Positions 24,027-32,299 of a stretch of 64,000 nt of DNA are shown in pieces; within the stretch, counting starts at the first letter, position 1, and each line of letters opens with the position of its first letter. The DNA is from Neobacillus sp. SuZ13. GTDB lineage: Bacteria; Bacillota; Bacilli; Bacillales; Cytobacillaceae. The notes under the pieces are model-generated. The model saw nothing but the letters and a program-made list of their open reading frames with translations. It was not told where the DNA came from and searched no databases. The position numbers were made by a program, and so were the translations under genes. Location: NCBI RefSeq assembly GCF_030123365.1, contig NZ_CP126107.1:3616001-3680000 (forward strand). The letters run 5' to 3'.

Positions 24027-24791
24027 ATGATGACAACTGAAACGAAAACTGCGGGTGTTCAGTCATTACAAATGGGGTTAAACATTTTAGAAATTTTAGC
24101 AATGGAAAAAGAGCCTCTAAAGTTCACAGATATTCAAAACCGAGCTTCGATGACAAAAAGTAATTTATATAAATATTTGTCCACACTAAGTCAATTTGGG
24201 TTAATCAATCGAAATCCTCATACAAACATGTATACTCTTGGACATAAATTAGTTCAGCTAGGAAATGTTGCTCTAGGACAAACTTCTTTAATAGAAGTGG
24301 TTATTCCCTATTTTAAAAAGATCACAGAGTTCACAAACCTAACCGTACTACTTGCTGTCCCTACTTTAAAAGGACCGTTCATTTCATATATTTTAAGTGC
24401 CGATTATAGAATTAATATCGGTGCACAAATGGGGACACACTTGCCGCTCTCCTCCTCTACTGGCGTCGTTTTTTCTGCTTTTGAAAAAGATGTCCATCGG
24501 AAGGATTGGGAAGTTGAAGAATTATCGAAGTTCAATGAAAACGAATTACGGCATTTTCAAAATGAAAAAGTAAAAACAAGACAGCTGCATTTTGCATCAA
24601 AGACGGAGCCACTTATCATGCATGTCTCTTCTTTTAGTGTTCCTCTATTAAATTTCAACTATGAACTGCTCGGTGCTATTACCATTGTTGGTATTACCGA
24701 GACCGTACCAAATTCGGCCGACCATTCAATTGGACAATACGTTCTCAATGTCGCAAAGGAAATTTCAGAATATTACGGCTTTGTGAGATGA
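24027..24791 (+). CDS. IclR family transcriptional regulator
   Basis: 254 residues from ATG 24027 (AGGGTGATC upstream); the longer frame begins inside the operator and is rejected. N-terminal winged helix: LNILEILAMEKEPLKFTDI, MTKSNLYKYLSTLSQFG. C-terminal effector domain with ITEFTNLTVLLAVP and LPLSSSTGVVFSAF. It lies between the two halves of the gentisate cluster and probably senses an aromatic acid or pathway intermediate. The matched dyads in both promoters are its likely targets. Confidence 0.87.
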   Translation: MMTTETKTAGVQSLQMGLNILEILAMEKEPLKFTDIQNRASMTKSNLYKYLSTLSQFGLINRNPHTNMYTLGHKLVQLGNVALGQTSLIEVVIPYFKKITEFTNLTVLLAVPTLKGPFISYILSADYRINIGAQMGTHLPLSSSTGVVFSAFEKDVHRKDWEVEELSKFNENELRHFQNEKVKTRQLHFASKTEPLIMHVSSFSVPLLNFNYELLGAITIVGITETVPNSADHSIGQYVLNVAKEISEYYGFVR

Positions 24792-24814
24792 ATTTTTTCT
24801 GAAAACAAATAATA

Positions 24815-24867
24815 TTGACAATGTTTTCAAAATCTATTAAGATTTTTATAAATAGTGAACTAGTTTC
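24815..24867 (+). promoter_or_regulatory. Promoter and IclR-type operator of the gentisate operon
   Basis: -35 TTGACA (24815-24820), 17 bp, -10 TAAGAT (24838-24843). The operator TAAATAGTGAACTAGTTTC (24849-24867) covers the expected start point, which suggests repression. Confidence 0.65.
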
Positions 24868-24897
24868 ATAATTAGTGAATTCAAGGAGGACAAAACA

Positions 24898-25848
24898 TTG
24901 AAACTTATTAATTTTACAGTCGCTGGACATACACGTGCAGGGGCAATCGTTGATCACCAAGTAATTGACTTAAACTATGCCTGCCAAGCACAGCTAAAAG
25001 CAGAAGGAAAATACAGATACGAGGCCATCGCTAAAGCATATGTACCAGATAATACAGATGAGTTATACCAAGGTGGTAAAGAATCACTACAACTAGCGCA
25101 AAATGCAATCGATTTCATCTTAGCGAATCCTGAAAGCTTTGATAAAAAAGTGATTTACACTCTCGAGGAAGTCAAGGTAGAAGCACCTGTCGTGCGACCA
25201 GGCAAAATTATTTGTGTCGGTCACAACTACCGCGAACACATTTTAGAAATGGGTCGGGAACTCCCATCAAACCCAGTTATTTTCGCAAAATTTGCAAATA
25301 CCATTTTAGGGCCAGAAGACGATATTCCACACTATCCAATTTCTGATCAACTTGACTATGAAGCAGAGTTTACTTTCGTTGTTGGCAAGCAAGCTCGCAA
25401 TGTGACAGAAGAAGAGGCATTAGATTATGTAGCAGGCTATACCATTACAAATGACGTAACCTATCGTGATATTCAAAGACGCACCATTCAATGGTTACAA
25501 GGAAAAACAGTGGATGGAAGTGCACCAATGGGACCATACCTAGTTACTTCCGATGAATTACAAAATCCATCTGGATTAGATGTTGTTCTAAAAGTAAATG
25601 GAGAAGTACGTCAAAAAACGAATACTGCCAATCTAGTATTCTCCGTTCAAAAATTAGTATCATTCTTATCAAATTTAATGACGTTAGAGCCAGGAGATGT
25701 TGTCTTAACAGGAACTCCAGGGGGCGTAGGAGTTGCCATGAACCCTCAGCAATTCTTAAAAGATGGAGACGTCGTTCGTATTGAAATCGACCAGATTGGT
25801 GTCCTTGAAAATAAAGTAAAAACAACGGTGGTGCCAGCTACAGTTTAA
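24898..25848 (+). CDS. Fumarylacetoacetate hydrolase family protein (fumarylpyruvate hydrolase)
   Basis: 316 residues. FAH fold with the metal site: GHNYREHILEMG, PVIFAKFANTI, DYEAEFTFVVG and TNDVTYRDIQRR, then LVLTGTPGGVGVAMNP-type ending (VVLTGTPGGVGVA). In the gentisate pathway this enzyme splits fumarylpyruvate, or maleylpyruvate directly, to pyruvate and a C4 acid. TTG start 7 nt after AAGGAGGA. Followed by gentisate dioxygenase. Confidence 0.88.
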   Translation: MKLINFTVAGHTRAGAIVDHQVIDLNYACQAQLKAEGKYRYEAIAKAYVPDNTDELYQGGKESLQLAQNAIDFILANPESFDKKVIYTLEEVKVEAPVVRPGKIICVGHNYREHILEMGRELPSNPVIFAKFANTILGPEDDIPHYPISDQLDYEAEFTFVVGKQARNVTEEEALDYVAGYTITNDVTYRDIQRRTIQWLQGKTVDGSAPMGPYLVTSDELQNPSGLDVVLKVNGEVRQKTNTANLVFSVQKLVSFLSNLMTLEPGDVVLTGTPGGVGVAMNPQQFLKDGDVVRIEIDQIGVLENKVKTTVVPATV

Positions 25849-25929
25849 TGAGGAGATGCACGGGGTCGAGTAGCAAAAATGCTGCTCACCCTTTCTCTCT
25901 AAAATTTAATTAGTAAAGGGGAATGTGAA

Positions 25930-27054
25930 ATGGCTGAAGTAAATCCAGAAGTTCAAGAGTTTATGAAAAGCTCGATTGTAACCGATTACACAAAAGATAT
26001 TCAACAATACAACTTGGGACCTCTTTGGGAAGCAATTCCTGCAATTATGCACAAAACACCAACACCTCAAGCAGAAGCTTATCTCTGGAGCGATGAATTA
26101 ATCAAAAAGAAAATGGCCGAAGCCGCTCAAATCTTCACACCAGAGCGTGGTGGTGAACGTCGTGCGATTTATTTCCAAAATCCTGGCTTAACTTATCGTA
26201 AACCTTGGGGCTGGGGATCTACTACGCAAACCATTTATGCTGCTGTTCAAATGTTATTGCCTGGTGAAAAAGCACCATCTCACCGCCACTCACAAAGTGC
26301 ATTGCGCTTCATTTCTGAAGGTTCAGGTGCCTATACGATTGTACAGGGTGAGCGCATTTTTATGGAAGAAGGCGACTTTTTAATTACACCAAAGGGCTTA
26401 TGGCATGGCCATGCACATTTAGGCACTGAGCCTATGTATTGGATGGATGCTTTAGATATTCCTACTCTTTACGCAATTGGCGGTACATTCTTTGAACCTT
26501 ATGAGGATGGATTACAGCAGCCAGATATTCCGGATAACTTTACAGAAAGACGTTATCGCGGCGGTATGGTTCGTCCTGTCGGTGATGATAAATTCACAGT
26601 GGCTCCGCTTGCTAACTATAAATGGGATCGCACGGTAGAAGGAATTAAAGGATTGATGAAATTCGATCCAAATCCACAACATGGATATGCAGTCGAATAC
26701 ATTAATCCATCTACAGGTCAATCGGCGAACCCGACACTCGGCACAAGAATGCAGCATTTACCACACGGTTTCCAAACAAAGGCATTACGCCATACTCACT
26801 CTAAAGTTTACCAAGTACACCAAGGTTCCGGTCACACGGTCATTAATGGCATTCGATTCGATTGGAAAAAAGGCGATTATTTCGTTGTTCCAAACTGGGC
26901 TTGGTATGAACACTTTGCATCAGAAGACTCTTACCTCTTCTCCGTAAACGATTTACCAATTATGAACCGTTTCGACTTAGAACAAGAGCAATTCTTTGAA
27001 GAAAACAACGGCCACCAAAAAATTACTGGTGAATTTAAAGCAGACTTCCGTTAA
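25930..27054 (+). CDS. Gentisate 1,2-dioxygenase
   Basis: 374 residues, bicupin ring-cleaving dioxygenase producing maleylpyruvate. N-terminal cupin iron ligands in PSHRHSQSALRFI and GLWHGHAHLG; GDFLITP. The second cupin has HTHSKVYQVHQGSGHTVI and GDYFVVPNWAWYEHF. Length and motifs fit the family. ATG with AAAGGGGAATG upstream; a strong terminator follows. Second gene of the IclR-controlled unit. Confidence 0.93.
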   Translation: MAEVNPEVQEFMKSSIVTDYTKDIQQYNLGPLWEAIPAIMHKTPTPQAEAYLWSDELIKKKMAEAAQIFTPERGGERRAIYFQNPGLTYRKPWGWGSTTQTIYAAVQMLLPGEKAPSHRHSQSALRFISEGSGAYTIVQGERIFMEEGDFLITPKGLWHGHAHLGTEPMYWMDALDIPTLYAIGGTFFEPYEDGLQQPDIPDNFTERRYRGGMVRPVGDDKFTVAPLANYKWDRTVEGIKGLMKFDPNPQHGYAVEYINPSTGQSANPTLGTRMQHLPHGFQTKALRHTHSKVYQVHQGSGHTVINGIRFDWKKGDYFVVPNWAWYEHFASEDSYLFSVNDLPIMNRFDLEQEQFFEENNGHQKITGEFKADFR

Positions 27055-27064
27055 TCGATTAGAG

Positions 27065-27094
27065 AAACGCTTGGTCCATTCCAAGCGTTTTTTT
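27065..27094 (+). terminator. Terminator of the gentisate operon
   Basis: AAACGCTTGG-TCCATT-CCAAGCGTTTTTTT, perfect stem with T-run. Confidence 0.9.
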
Positions 27095-27130
27095 GATGTC
27101 GTGGGGATAGTTGTAGTCAGAACTTACATC

Positions 27131-27178
27131 AAAAAAGCCATCAAATACTAGATGTATAATACTAGTACTTGATGGCTT
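27131..27178 (-). terminator. Terminator of the amino-acid ABC transporter operon
   Basis: AAGCCATCAA...TTGATGGCTTTTTT on the minus strand with an extended inner stem (ACTAGTA/CTAGTA). Confidence 0.8.
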
Positions 27179-27214
27179 GTATATTTTCCTACTCAATAGA
27201 AGCTAACGAATTGT

Positions 27215-27943
27215 TTAGAGCACTTTACTTAAGAACGCCTTGGTACGTTCATGTTGAGGATTACTGAATAACTCATTCGGTTCATTTTCTTCTACTATAT
27301 AGCCGCCGTCCATGAATATAACTCGATCGCCCACTTCACGAGCAAAGCCCATTTCATGGGTAACAACTACCATTGTCATCCCTTCTTTAGCCAGCTGTTT
27401 CATTACTTCTAATACATCTCCGACCATTTCAGGGTCAAGTGCAGATGTCGGCTCATCAAAAAGCATGATTTTAGGATTCATTGCGAGTGCCCTTGCGATA
27501 GCAACACGTTGTTTTTGTCCACCGGAAAGTTCGCCAGGATAACTATTAGCCTTCTCTCTTAACCCTACTTTATCGAGTAGCTCAAGTGCTAATTTATCCG
27601 CCGCAGATTTTTCGGTAGCGCGAATTTTAATAGGACCCATCGTGATGTTTTCTAAGACGGTTTTATGAGGGAATAGATTGAATTGCTGGAAAACCATTCC
27701 CACTTCTTGTCTAACCTTGTTGATATTAATCTTGTTGTCTGTGATATCCTGTCCGTTAATGACTACTTCCCCACCTGAAATTTCCTCAAGGCGATTTAAG
27801 CAGCGAAGGAACGTACTCTTTCCTGAACCCGATGGGCCAATCACACAAACTACCTCTTTTTCTTGTACCTCTGCATTAATATCCTTTAAAACCTCTACCT
27901 TACCAAACGATTTTTGCAGATTTTTAACCTTAATTATACTCAT
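27215..27943 (-). CDS. Polar amino-acid ABC transporter ATPase
   Basis: 242 residues, GlnQ type. Walker [11 protein letters not shown]-loop [16 protein letters not shown], signature [16 protein letters not shown], Walker [14 protein letters not shown]-loop VVVTHEM. Energises uptake with the membrane protein whose gene overlaps its start by 4 bp. Substrate probably glutamine, cystine or another polar amino acid; not decidable from the ATPase. Confidence 0.92.
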   Translation of the reverse strand: MSIIKVKNLQKSFGKVEVLKDINAEVQEKEVVCVIGPSGSGKSTFLRCLNRLEEISGGEVVINGQDITDNKININKVRQEVGMVFQQFNLFPHKTVLENITMGPIKIRATEKSAADKLALELLDKVGLREKANSYPGELSGGQKQRVAIARALAMNPKIMLFDEPTSALDPEMVGDVLEVMKQLAKEGMTMVVVTHEMGFAREVGDRVIFMDGGYIVEENEPNELFSNPQHERTKAFLSKVL

Positions 27944-28593
27944 CGAACCTGAATCCTCCTTTCGATGAAATTAGCTAAGATAGTTAATAAATATATAATG
28001 ATAAAATAAATAACACCCACAGCCAGCCAAATCTTGAATGCTTCGAAGGTTGCCGAAGCTTGAATTTGCCCTTGCTGTGTTAAGTCGGCTATCCCAATAA
28101 CCGATAAAAGTGAAGTATCTTTTAAACTAATAATAGACTGATTCGTAATAGTAGGAAGCATTCTTCTAAATGCTTGTGGGAGGACCACATACCGCATAGT
28201 TTGTGCACCCGTAAAACCAATCGATCTTGCTGCTTCTGTTTGTCCCTTATCAATCGATTGAATTCCCGCTCTGATAATCTCAGCAAAGTATGCCCCCGCA
28301 TTAATAGCAACAGTGACGATCCCAGCGGTTGTGCTGTTTAAGGAGATCAATTGTAAAGAGTTCACGCCGAAATAGATGAAAAACAATTGTACAATAAATG
28401 GCGTACCTCGAATCGCATCCACATAAACTTTTGCAATCCAATTTAAGATCTTATTCGGTGCCAATCTCAATAAAGCGACCAGTAAACCAATTAAAAAACC
28501 TAGAATAATAGCTATCACAAATATATATAGGGTTACTTGAAGTCCTTTTAATAACATGGGTATAGCCGCAGAAATAATATCCATCCTGTTCAT
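27940..28593 (-). CDS. Polar amino-acid ABC transporter permease
   Basis: 217 residues with about five membrane segments (HisM/GlnP type). [14 protein letters not shown] and the EAA loop [20 protein letters not shown], which contacts the ATPase. ATG follows GGGGATGAAC. Second gene of the operon, separated from the binding-protein gene by a GC-rich hairpin. Confidence 0.9.
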   Translation of the reverse strand: MNRMDIISAAIPMLLKGLQVTLYIFVIAIILGFLIGLLVALLRLAPNKILNWIAKVYVDAIRGTPFIVQLFFIYFGVNSLQLISLNSTTAGIVTVAINAGAYFAEIIRAGIQSIDKGQTEAARSIGFTGAQTMRYVVLPQAFRRMLPTITNQSIISLKDTSLLSVIGIADLTQQGQIQASATFEAFKIWLAVGVIYFIIIYLLTILANFIERRIQVR

Positions 28594-28606
28594 CCCCTTT
28601 TAACAA

Positions 28607-28636
28607 GAAGACGCGCATTAAGCGCGCCTTATCTTC
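28607..28636 (-). other. Intra-operon hairpin after the binding-protein gene
   Basis: GAAGATAAGGCGCGC-TTAAT-GCGCGTCTTC stem without a long T-run. Such hairpins often stabilise the upstream mRNA and lower downstream expression, giving excess binding protein. Confidence 0.5.
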
Positions 28637-28642
28637 ACGTAT

Positions 28643-29416
28643 TTATTTTTCACCTAGATACGTTTTAATAATTTTATCATAGGTTCCGTCTTTCTTTAAC
28701 TCAGCAAGACCGTCGTTGATTTTTTTCAAAAGATCCGTGTTTTTTCCTTTTAGGACAGCAATTCCATATTGATCTCCGTTCAAACGATCACCCACGATTT
28801 TTAAGCCAAGATCTTTTTGGGCAATTGCATACGAGATTACAGGGTAATCTTCAATTAGTGCATCTGCATTTCCGTTCGATACTTCTTGGAACATAGCAGG
28901 ACTATCATTAAATTGAACAACAGTAATGCCTAACTTTGCAGCATTATCTTGTGCATATTTTGCACCAGATGTACCTTTTTTAACTGCAACTTTTTTGCCT
29001 TTAAGGTCATTGATTGATTTAATAGTTGAATTATCATCTTTCACAATTAATGTTAACCCTGCATCAAAATATGGTGATGAGAAATCTACTATTTTTTTTC
29101 TTTCTTCTGTAATACTCATTCCTGCAATAGCGACATCTAGTTGATTAGCTTGCATGGCTGGGATGATTCCACCAAAATCCATTGGAGAAAGTTCAATTTT
29201 GAATCCTTGATTTTTTGCGATAGCATTGATTAATTCAATATCGATACCCTTATATTCGTTTCCTTCTTTAAATTCAAATGGAGGATACGTCGTATCTACA
29301 CCAACTTTATACACCTTACCTGCTTCCTCTTTCCCGCTTTTTGTGTCACTACTTCCACAAGCAGCGATAAAGATGGTAAGGATTAAAAACAAACTAAATA
29401 AACCAAACTTTTTCAT
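28643..29416 (-). CDS. Amino-acid ABC transporter substrate-binding lipoprotein
   Basis: 257 residues, SBP_bac_3. Lipoprotein signal with lipobox IAAC, lipid cysteine at residue 20. Mature domain: YKVGVDTTYPPFEFKE, DIELINAIAKNQGF, MDFGGIIPAMQANQLD, MSITEERKKIVDFS and KTYLGEK. Binds a polar amino acid outside the membrane. First gene of the operon; the ATG follows AAGGGGAG. It lies next to the gentisate cluster but the terminator between them argues against a shared transcript. Confidence 0.92.
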   Translation of the reverse strand: MKKFGLFSLFLILTIFIAACGSSDTKSGKEEAGKVYKVGVDTTYPPFEFKEGNEYKGIDIELINAIAKNQGFKIELSPMDFGGIIPAMQANQLDVAIAGMSITEERKKIVDFSSPYFDAGLTLIVKDDNSTIKSINDLKGKKVAVKKGTSGAKYAQDNAAKLGITVVQFNDSPAMFQEVSNGNADALIEDYPVISYAIAQKDLGLKIVGDRLNGDQYGIAVLKGKNTDLLKKINDGLAELKKDGTYDKIIKTYLGEK

Positions 29417-29760
29417 TTTAATCTCCCCTTTTTTGTCAGATTATTCTCATATGCAGAATTGATAGAATTCACCTAGTTAATATAACACATATGATAAACA
29501 TAAAAAAGATAAAATTATTGGAATATAGATTATTTTTTTACAAAATTAATATAATAAGATAATTTCAACAGCGGACCATATTAATAGAAAAACAGGGACA
29601 TGAGAACTTTTATTTCGATAACAATCAAACCAACTCATGTTAGGTTATGGCAACACTTGCATAAAAAATTTTATTAATACGGGCTCCAATTTCATCTCAA
29701 TGTATATGATATAGGGTAATCGCCTAGTTACTGTCCTTACCATCGAAAGGAAGTGTTTAA
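29417..29760. other. Divergent spacer upstream of the ABC operon and the YjcZ-like gene
   Basis: 344 bp, AT-rich. An interrupted CATGAG/CTCATG repeat near 29600-29640 is the only structure seen. No riboswitch recognised. Confidence 0.4.
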
Positions 29761-29949
29761 GTGTATACTAACGCAATCCCAACAATAAGTGGATGCTCTA
29801 ATGCTATTCCCCAGCCTCAGATGTCTTATGGATATGCGACTCCTGTTCAAGGTCATTGTGTTAATGTTCGTGGGTGTGAAAATTTTATCATAATAATAGT
29901 GTTGTTTGTTTTATTAATCATAATTGGTGCAATTGCTTTCTGCTTTTAA
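29761..29949 (+). CDS. YjcZ-family small sporulation-type membrane protein
   Basis: 62 residues, GTG start with AAGGAAG upstream. A Pro/Gly/Cys/Tyr-rich N-terminal half is followed by one membrane helix, FIIIIVLFVLLIIIGAIAF, the hallmark of YjcZ/YtrI-like small proteins of Bacillus spores. Function unknown. Terminator-like hairpin follows. Confidence 0.72.
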   Translation: MYTNAIPTISGCSNAIPQPQMSYGYATPVQGHCVNVRGCENFIIIIVLFVLLIIIGAIAFCF

Positions 29950-30002
29950 AAGGGAAGATCTAAAAAGCATAAGGATTCTAGCGAGTTAGATATAACAAAA
30001 TC

Positions 30003-30028
30003 AGGGACATGGTACGAACCCATGTCTC
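30003..30028 (+). terminator. Hairpin after the YjcZ-like gene
   Basis: GGGACATGG-TACGAA-CCCATGTCTCT stem, short T content. Further on, ATAAAAAGATATAC is present twice in tandem (30086-30115). Confidence 0.45.
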
Positions 30029-30192
30029 TTAGCACTTCCACCAAAATCGACGAAGAATATAAGCGCATGTTTCCAACGATATCCCATAAAAAGATATACA
30101 TAAAAAGATATACATAAAATGAATTTTAAATATAATTTGTCCACACCTTCCTTTTACTTCTTCATTTAATGTAGTAAGGGAGGTGAAATTAT

Positions 30193-30579
30193 ATGAGTAT
30201 AGAAGACGTTATTTCAATTGGTGCAAATTGTATTGTACAAATCAGAAATCGCTTTTTTCTTTTAGTGGAAATTGAAGTGGAAGCAGGTAATGTTGCATTC
30301 GAGGAATTCGTGTTTATTCGTATATCACGACAAGAGGCTATGACATTGTTGAATGCAGGAGTCAAGCCTTGTGAAATTAAAACTCGCGTTCCAAGATCCA
30401 ATGATGTAGAAGTAGAGTTTATTTGTATTTTGATTGTAGACGGAGAGGCATTTGCTGTGTTTGATGTAGAAAACGACACAGACGAAGCAGTTCTAGTCGA
30501 AATTCCATTAGCAGCTGCACGTAATTTAATCCGCAGAGGTGCAAGGGAATGTACTGTCATTGACAGATTGCGACATTAA
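30193..30579 (+). CDS. Hypothetical protein with internal duplication
   Basis: 128 residues, excellent GGGAGGTGAAATT before the ATG. Two homologous halves: VFIRISRQEAMTLLNAGVKP with CEI, and VLVEIPLAAARNLIRRGARE with CTV, each after a beta-rich stretch, so an internal tandem duplication. Acidic, no signal, no membrane segment. I do not recognise the family; the neighbouring YjcZ-like gene suggests a possible spore role but that is weak. Confidence 0.7.
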   Translation: MSIEDVISIGANCIVQIRNRFFLLVEIEVEAGNVAFEEFVFIRISRQEAMTLLNAGVKPCEIKTRVPRSNDVEVEFICILIVDGEAFAVFDVENDTDEAVLVEIPLAAARNLIRRGARECTVIDRLRH

Positions 30580-30675
30580 TTTTAAAAAATTTTATAGATT
30601 CCACAAGAGGGCTATTTAAATAAATGGTCCTTTTGTTTTTAAAACCCCTTTCAAATATTATTTTCATAGGAAAAA

Positions 30676-30733
30676 GGGGTCTGTCCCCAGGTGCGTTAAA
30701 GCTTTAGTTCACTTGGGAACTGCCCCCGACTGA
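30676..30733. repeat. REP-like repeat (CTGTCCCC type)
   Basis: GTCTGTCCCCAGGTG...CACTTGGGAACTGCCCCCGAC with an inner TTAAAGCTTTA. Same style as the elements at 41778 and 59218. Confidence 0.6.
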
Positions 30734-30741
30734 CTGAATGT

Positions 30742-31158
30742 TTGTTTTTTGTAATGGTCTGTCCCTCCTTTTGCATAGAGATATACAAAGGGGGGATTTT
30801 TATTTTAAATACTCATAAATTTATTAGAATTACAGTTGCCTATGTTTTTATTACCTCAGCACTTATGAAATTAATGGGTACCGAAGTAACGAATCATTTT
30901 CTTGAATTAGGACTGCCCTATCCCCACATGATGTTAAAGCTTGTTATTTTATTTGAAATGGTTTGCGGAATCCTATTATTGGTTAATAAAGCTGTTAAAA
31001 ATGCAGTGGTACCTTTAATTGGTATTATGATCGCAGCCATTCTATTAACAAAGGTTCCCCTTCTGCACACTGGCCTGCTGCCATTCGCTTTTGGTGCTCG
31101 TTTAGACATAGTAATGTTGGTTTTGCTAGTTTATCTATACAAGCAATATCCCCGCTGA
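30742..31158 (+). CDS. DoxX-like membrane protein, start codon unclear
   Basis: About 120-138 residues, four membrane helices. FIRITVAYVFITSALMKLMG, FLELGLPYPHMMLKLVILFE and a late DIVMLVLLVYLY match DoxX/DoxX-like proteins, which are linked to thiol or quinone redox in other bacteria. A good AAAGGGGGG site lies at 30786-30794, but 9 nt later the frame reads ATT-TTA-AAT with no standard start. The ATG at 30742 has no site. The natural start may have been TTG changed to TTA. Confidence 0.65.
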   Translation: MFFVMVCPSFCIEIYKGGIFILNTHKFIRITVAYVFITSALMKLMGTEVTNHFLELGLPYPHMMLKLVILFEMVCGILLLVNKAVKNAVVPLIGIMIAAILLTKVPLLHTGLLPFAFGARLDIVMLVLLVYLYKQYPR

Positions 31159-31169
31159 TCATTTCATTA

Positions 31170-32126
31170 TTAATTATGTGAATCTCCTTTTGCCACAGCT
31201 AATAAACTTAAAAATTCAAAGACTATGCTAGCTGCTGTTAATGCCGTAACTTCTGAAGGATCTAGAGCCGGAAGCACTTCTACCAGGTCAAAACCGATAA
31301 AGTTTAATCCGGTGAGTTGGCGAAGCATGTGCTGTGCTTCAGCACTCGTGAACCCTGCAATTTCTGGAGTGCCAGTTCCAGGTGCATATACTGGATCGAG
31401 AAAATCAATATCAAACGTGAGAAACACCTTATCGTTTCCAACTCTTTCACGAGCGCGGCGAATCGTTTCATTTAACCCAATAATCCGCATTTCGTCTGAG
31501 GTTATGACTTCAAAACCCAGTTCTCGTGCATCATTGATATCATTTGGATCATAGACAGTACCGCGCATCCCTAACTGAATCGAGCGGGAAGGATTTATGA
31601 TACCTTCTTCCAAAGCACGGCGAAATGGGGTACCATGTGTATACTTTTCACCCCAATACTCATCCCATGTATCTCCATGAGCATCAAAATGGATAAGTGA
31701 TAATGGGCCGTGTACACTGGCAAGGGCCCTTAATTCAGGCAATGAAATGGAGTGATCGCCTCCAAGTACAACGGGAACAGCCCCTTTTTTTGCCCATTCT
31801 TTCACATGTTCAGTAATGTATTGATGGCTTTGCAATGTGTTGCCGGGAATAACCATTACATCCCCACCGTCTACACCTTCCAAAAAATCAAAGGGACGAA
31901 TTTTATGGTAAACATTAGCTGGCCTCAAGAGGACAGAACTACGGCGAATGGCCTCAGGGCCAAATCGCGCTCCAGAACGATAGCTCGCCGAAGTATCAAA
32001 CGGGGCACCCAGAATGACAAAATCTTTTTGGTCTATTTCCTGCTGGTAAGGTAATCTCATAAAACTGCGGATTCCCGAAAATCTGGGCATCGAATTGGGG
32101 TTAGGAATTTCAAATTTTTTACTCAT
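31170..32126 (-). CDS. Ureohydrolase (agmatinase/guanidinobutyrase family), copy 2
   Basis: 318 residues from ATG 32126 (AGAGGAATT upstream). Manganese-site motifs: GGDHSISLPE, HFDAHGDTWDEYW, and TFDIDFLDPVYAPGTGTPE. Hydrolyses a guanidino compound to urea and an amine. The substrate could be agmatine, guanidinobutyrate or a similar molecule. It shares the cluster with a second ureohydrolase and an NCS1 permease. Active-site loop sequences differ from the partner, so the substrates may differ. Confidence 0.87.
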   Translation of the reverse strand: MSKKFEIPNPNSMPRFSGIRSFMRLPYQQEIDQKDFVILGAPFDTSASYRSGARFGPEAIRRSSVLLRPANVYHKIRPFDFLEGVDGGDVMVIPGNTLQSHQYITEHVKEWAKKGAVPVVLGGDHSISLPELRALASVHGPLSLIHFDAHGDTWDEYWGEKYTHGTPFRRALEEGIINPSRSIQLGMRGTVYDPNDINDARELGFEVITSDEMRIIGLNETIRRARERVGNDKVFLTFDIDFLDPVYAPGTGTPEIAGFTSAEAQHMLRQLTGLNFIGFDLVEVLPALDPSEVTALTAASIVFEFLSLLAVAKGDSHN

Positions 32127-32299
32127 CGTAATTCCTCTTTTCTCATAAAAAATATTTTCCAATTAAGATTTCCCCTTTTCTTGGGGTGCAGATCCAAAGA
32201 TTTAATTAAGGTAATTTCGGTAATTCTGAACTCTAGTGAAAAAGAGATAGGAAAGGACATGTAGTCCCCCTCCCTACCCCTTTAAAAAAAATCTATTTT

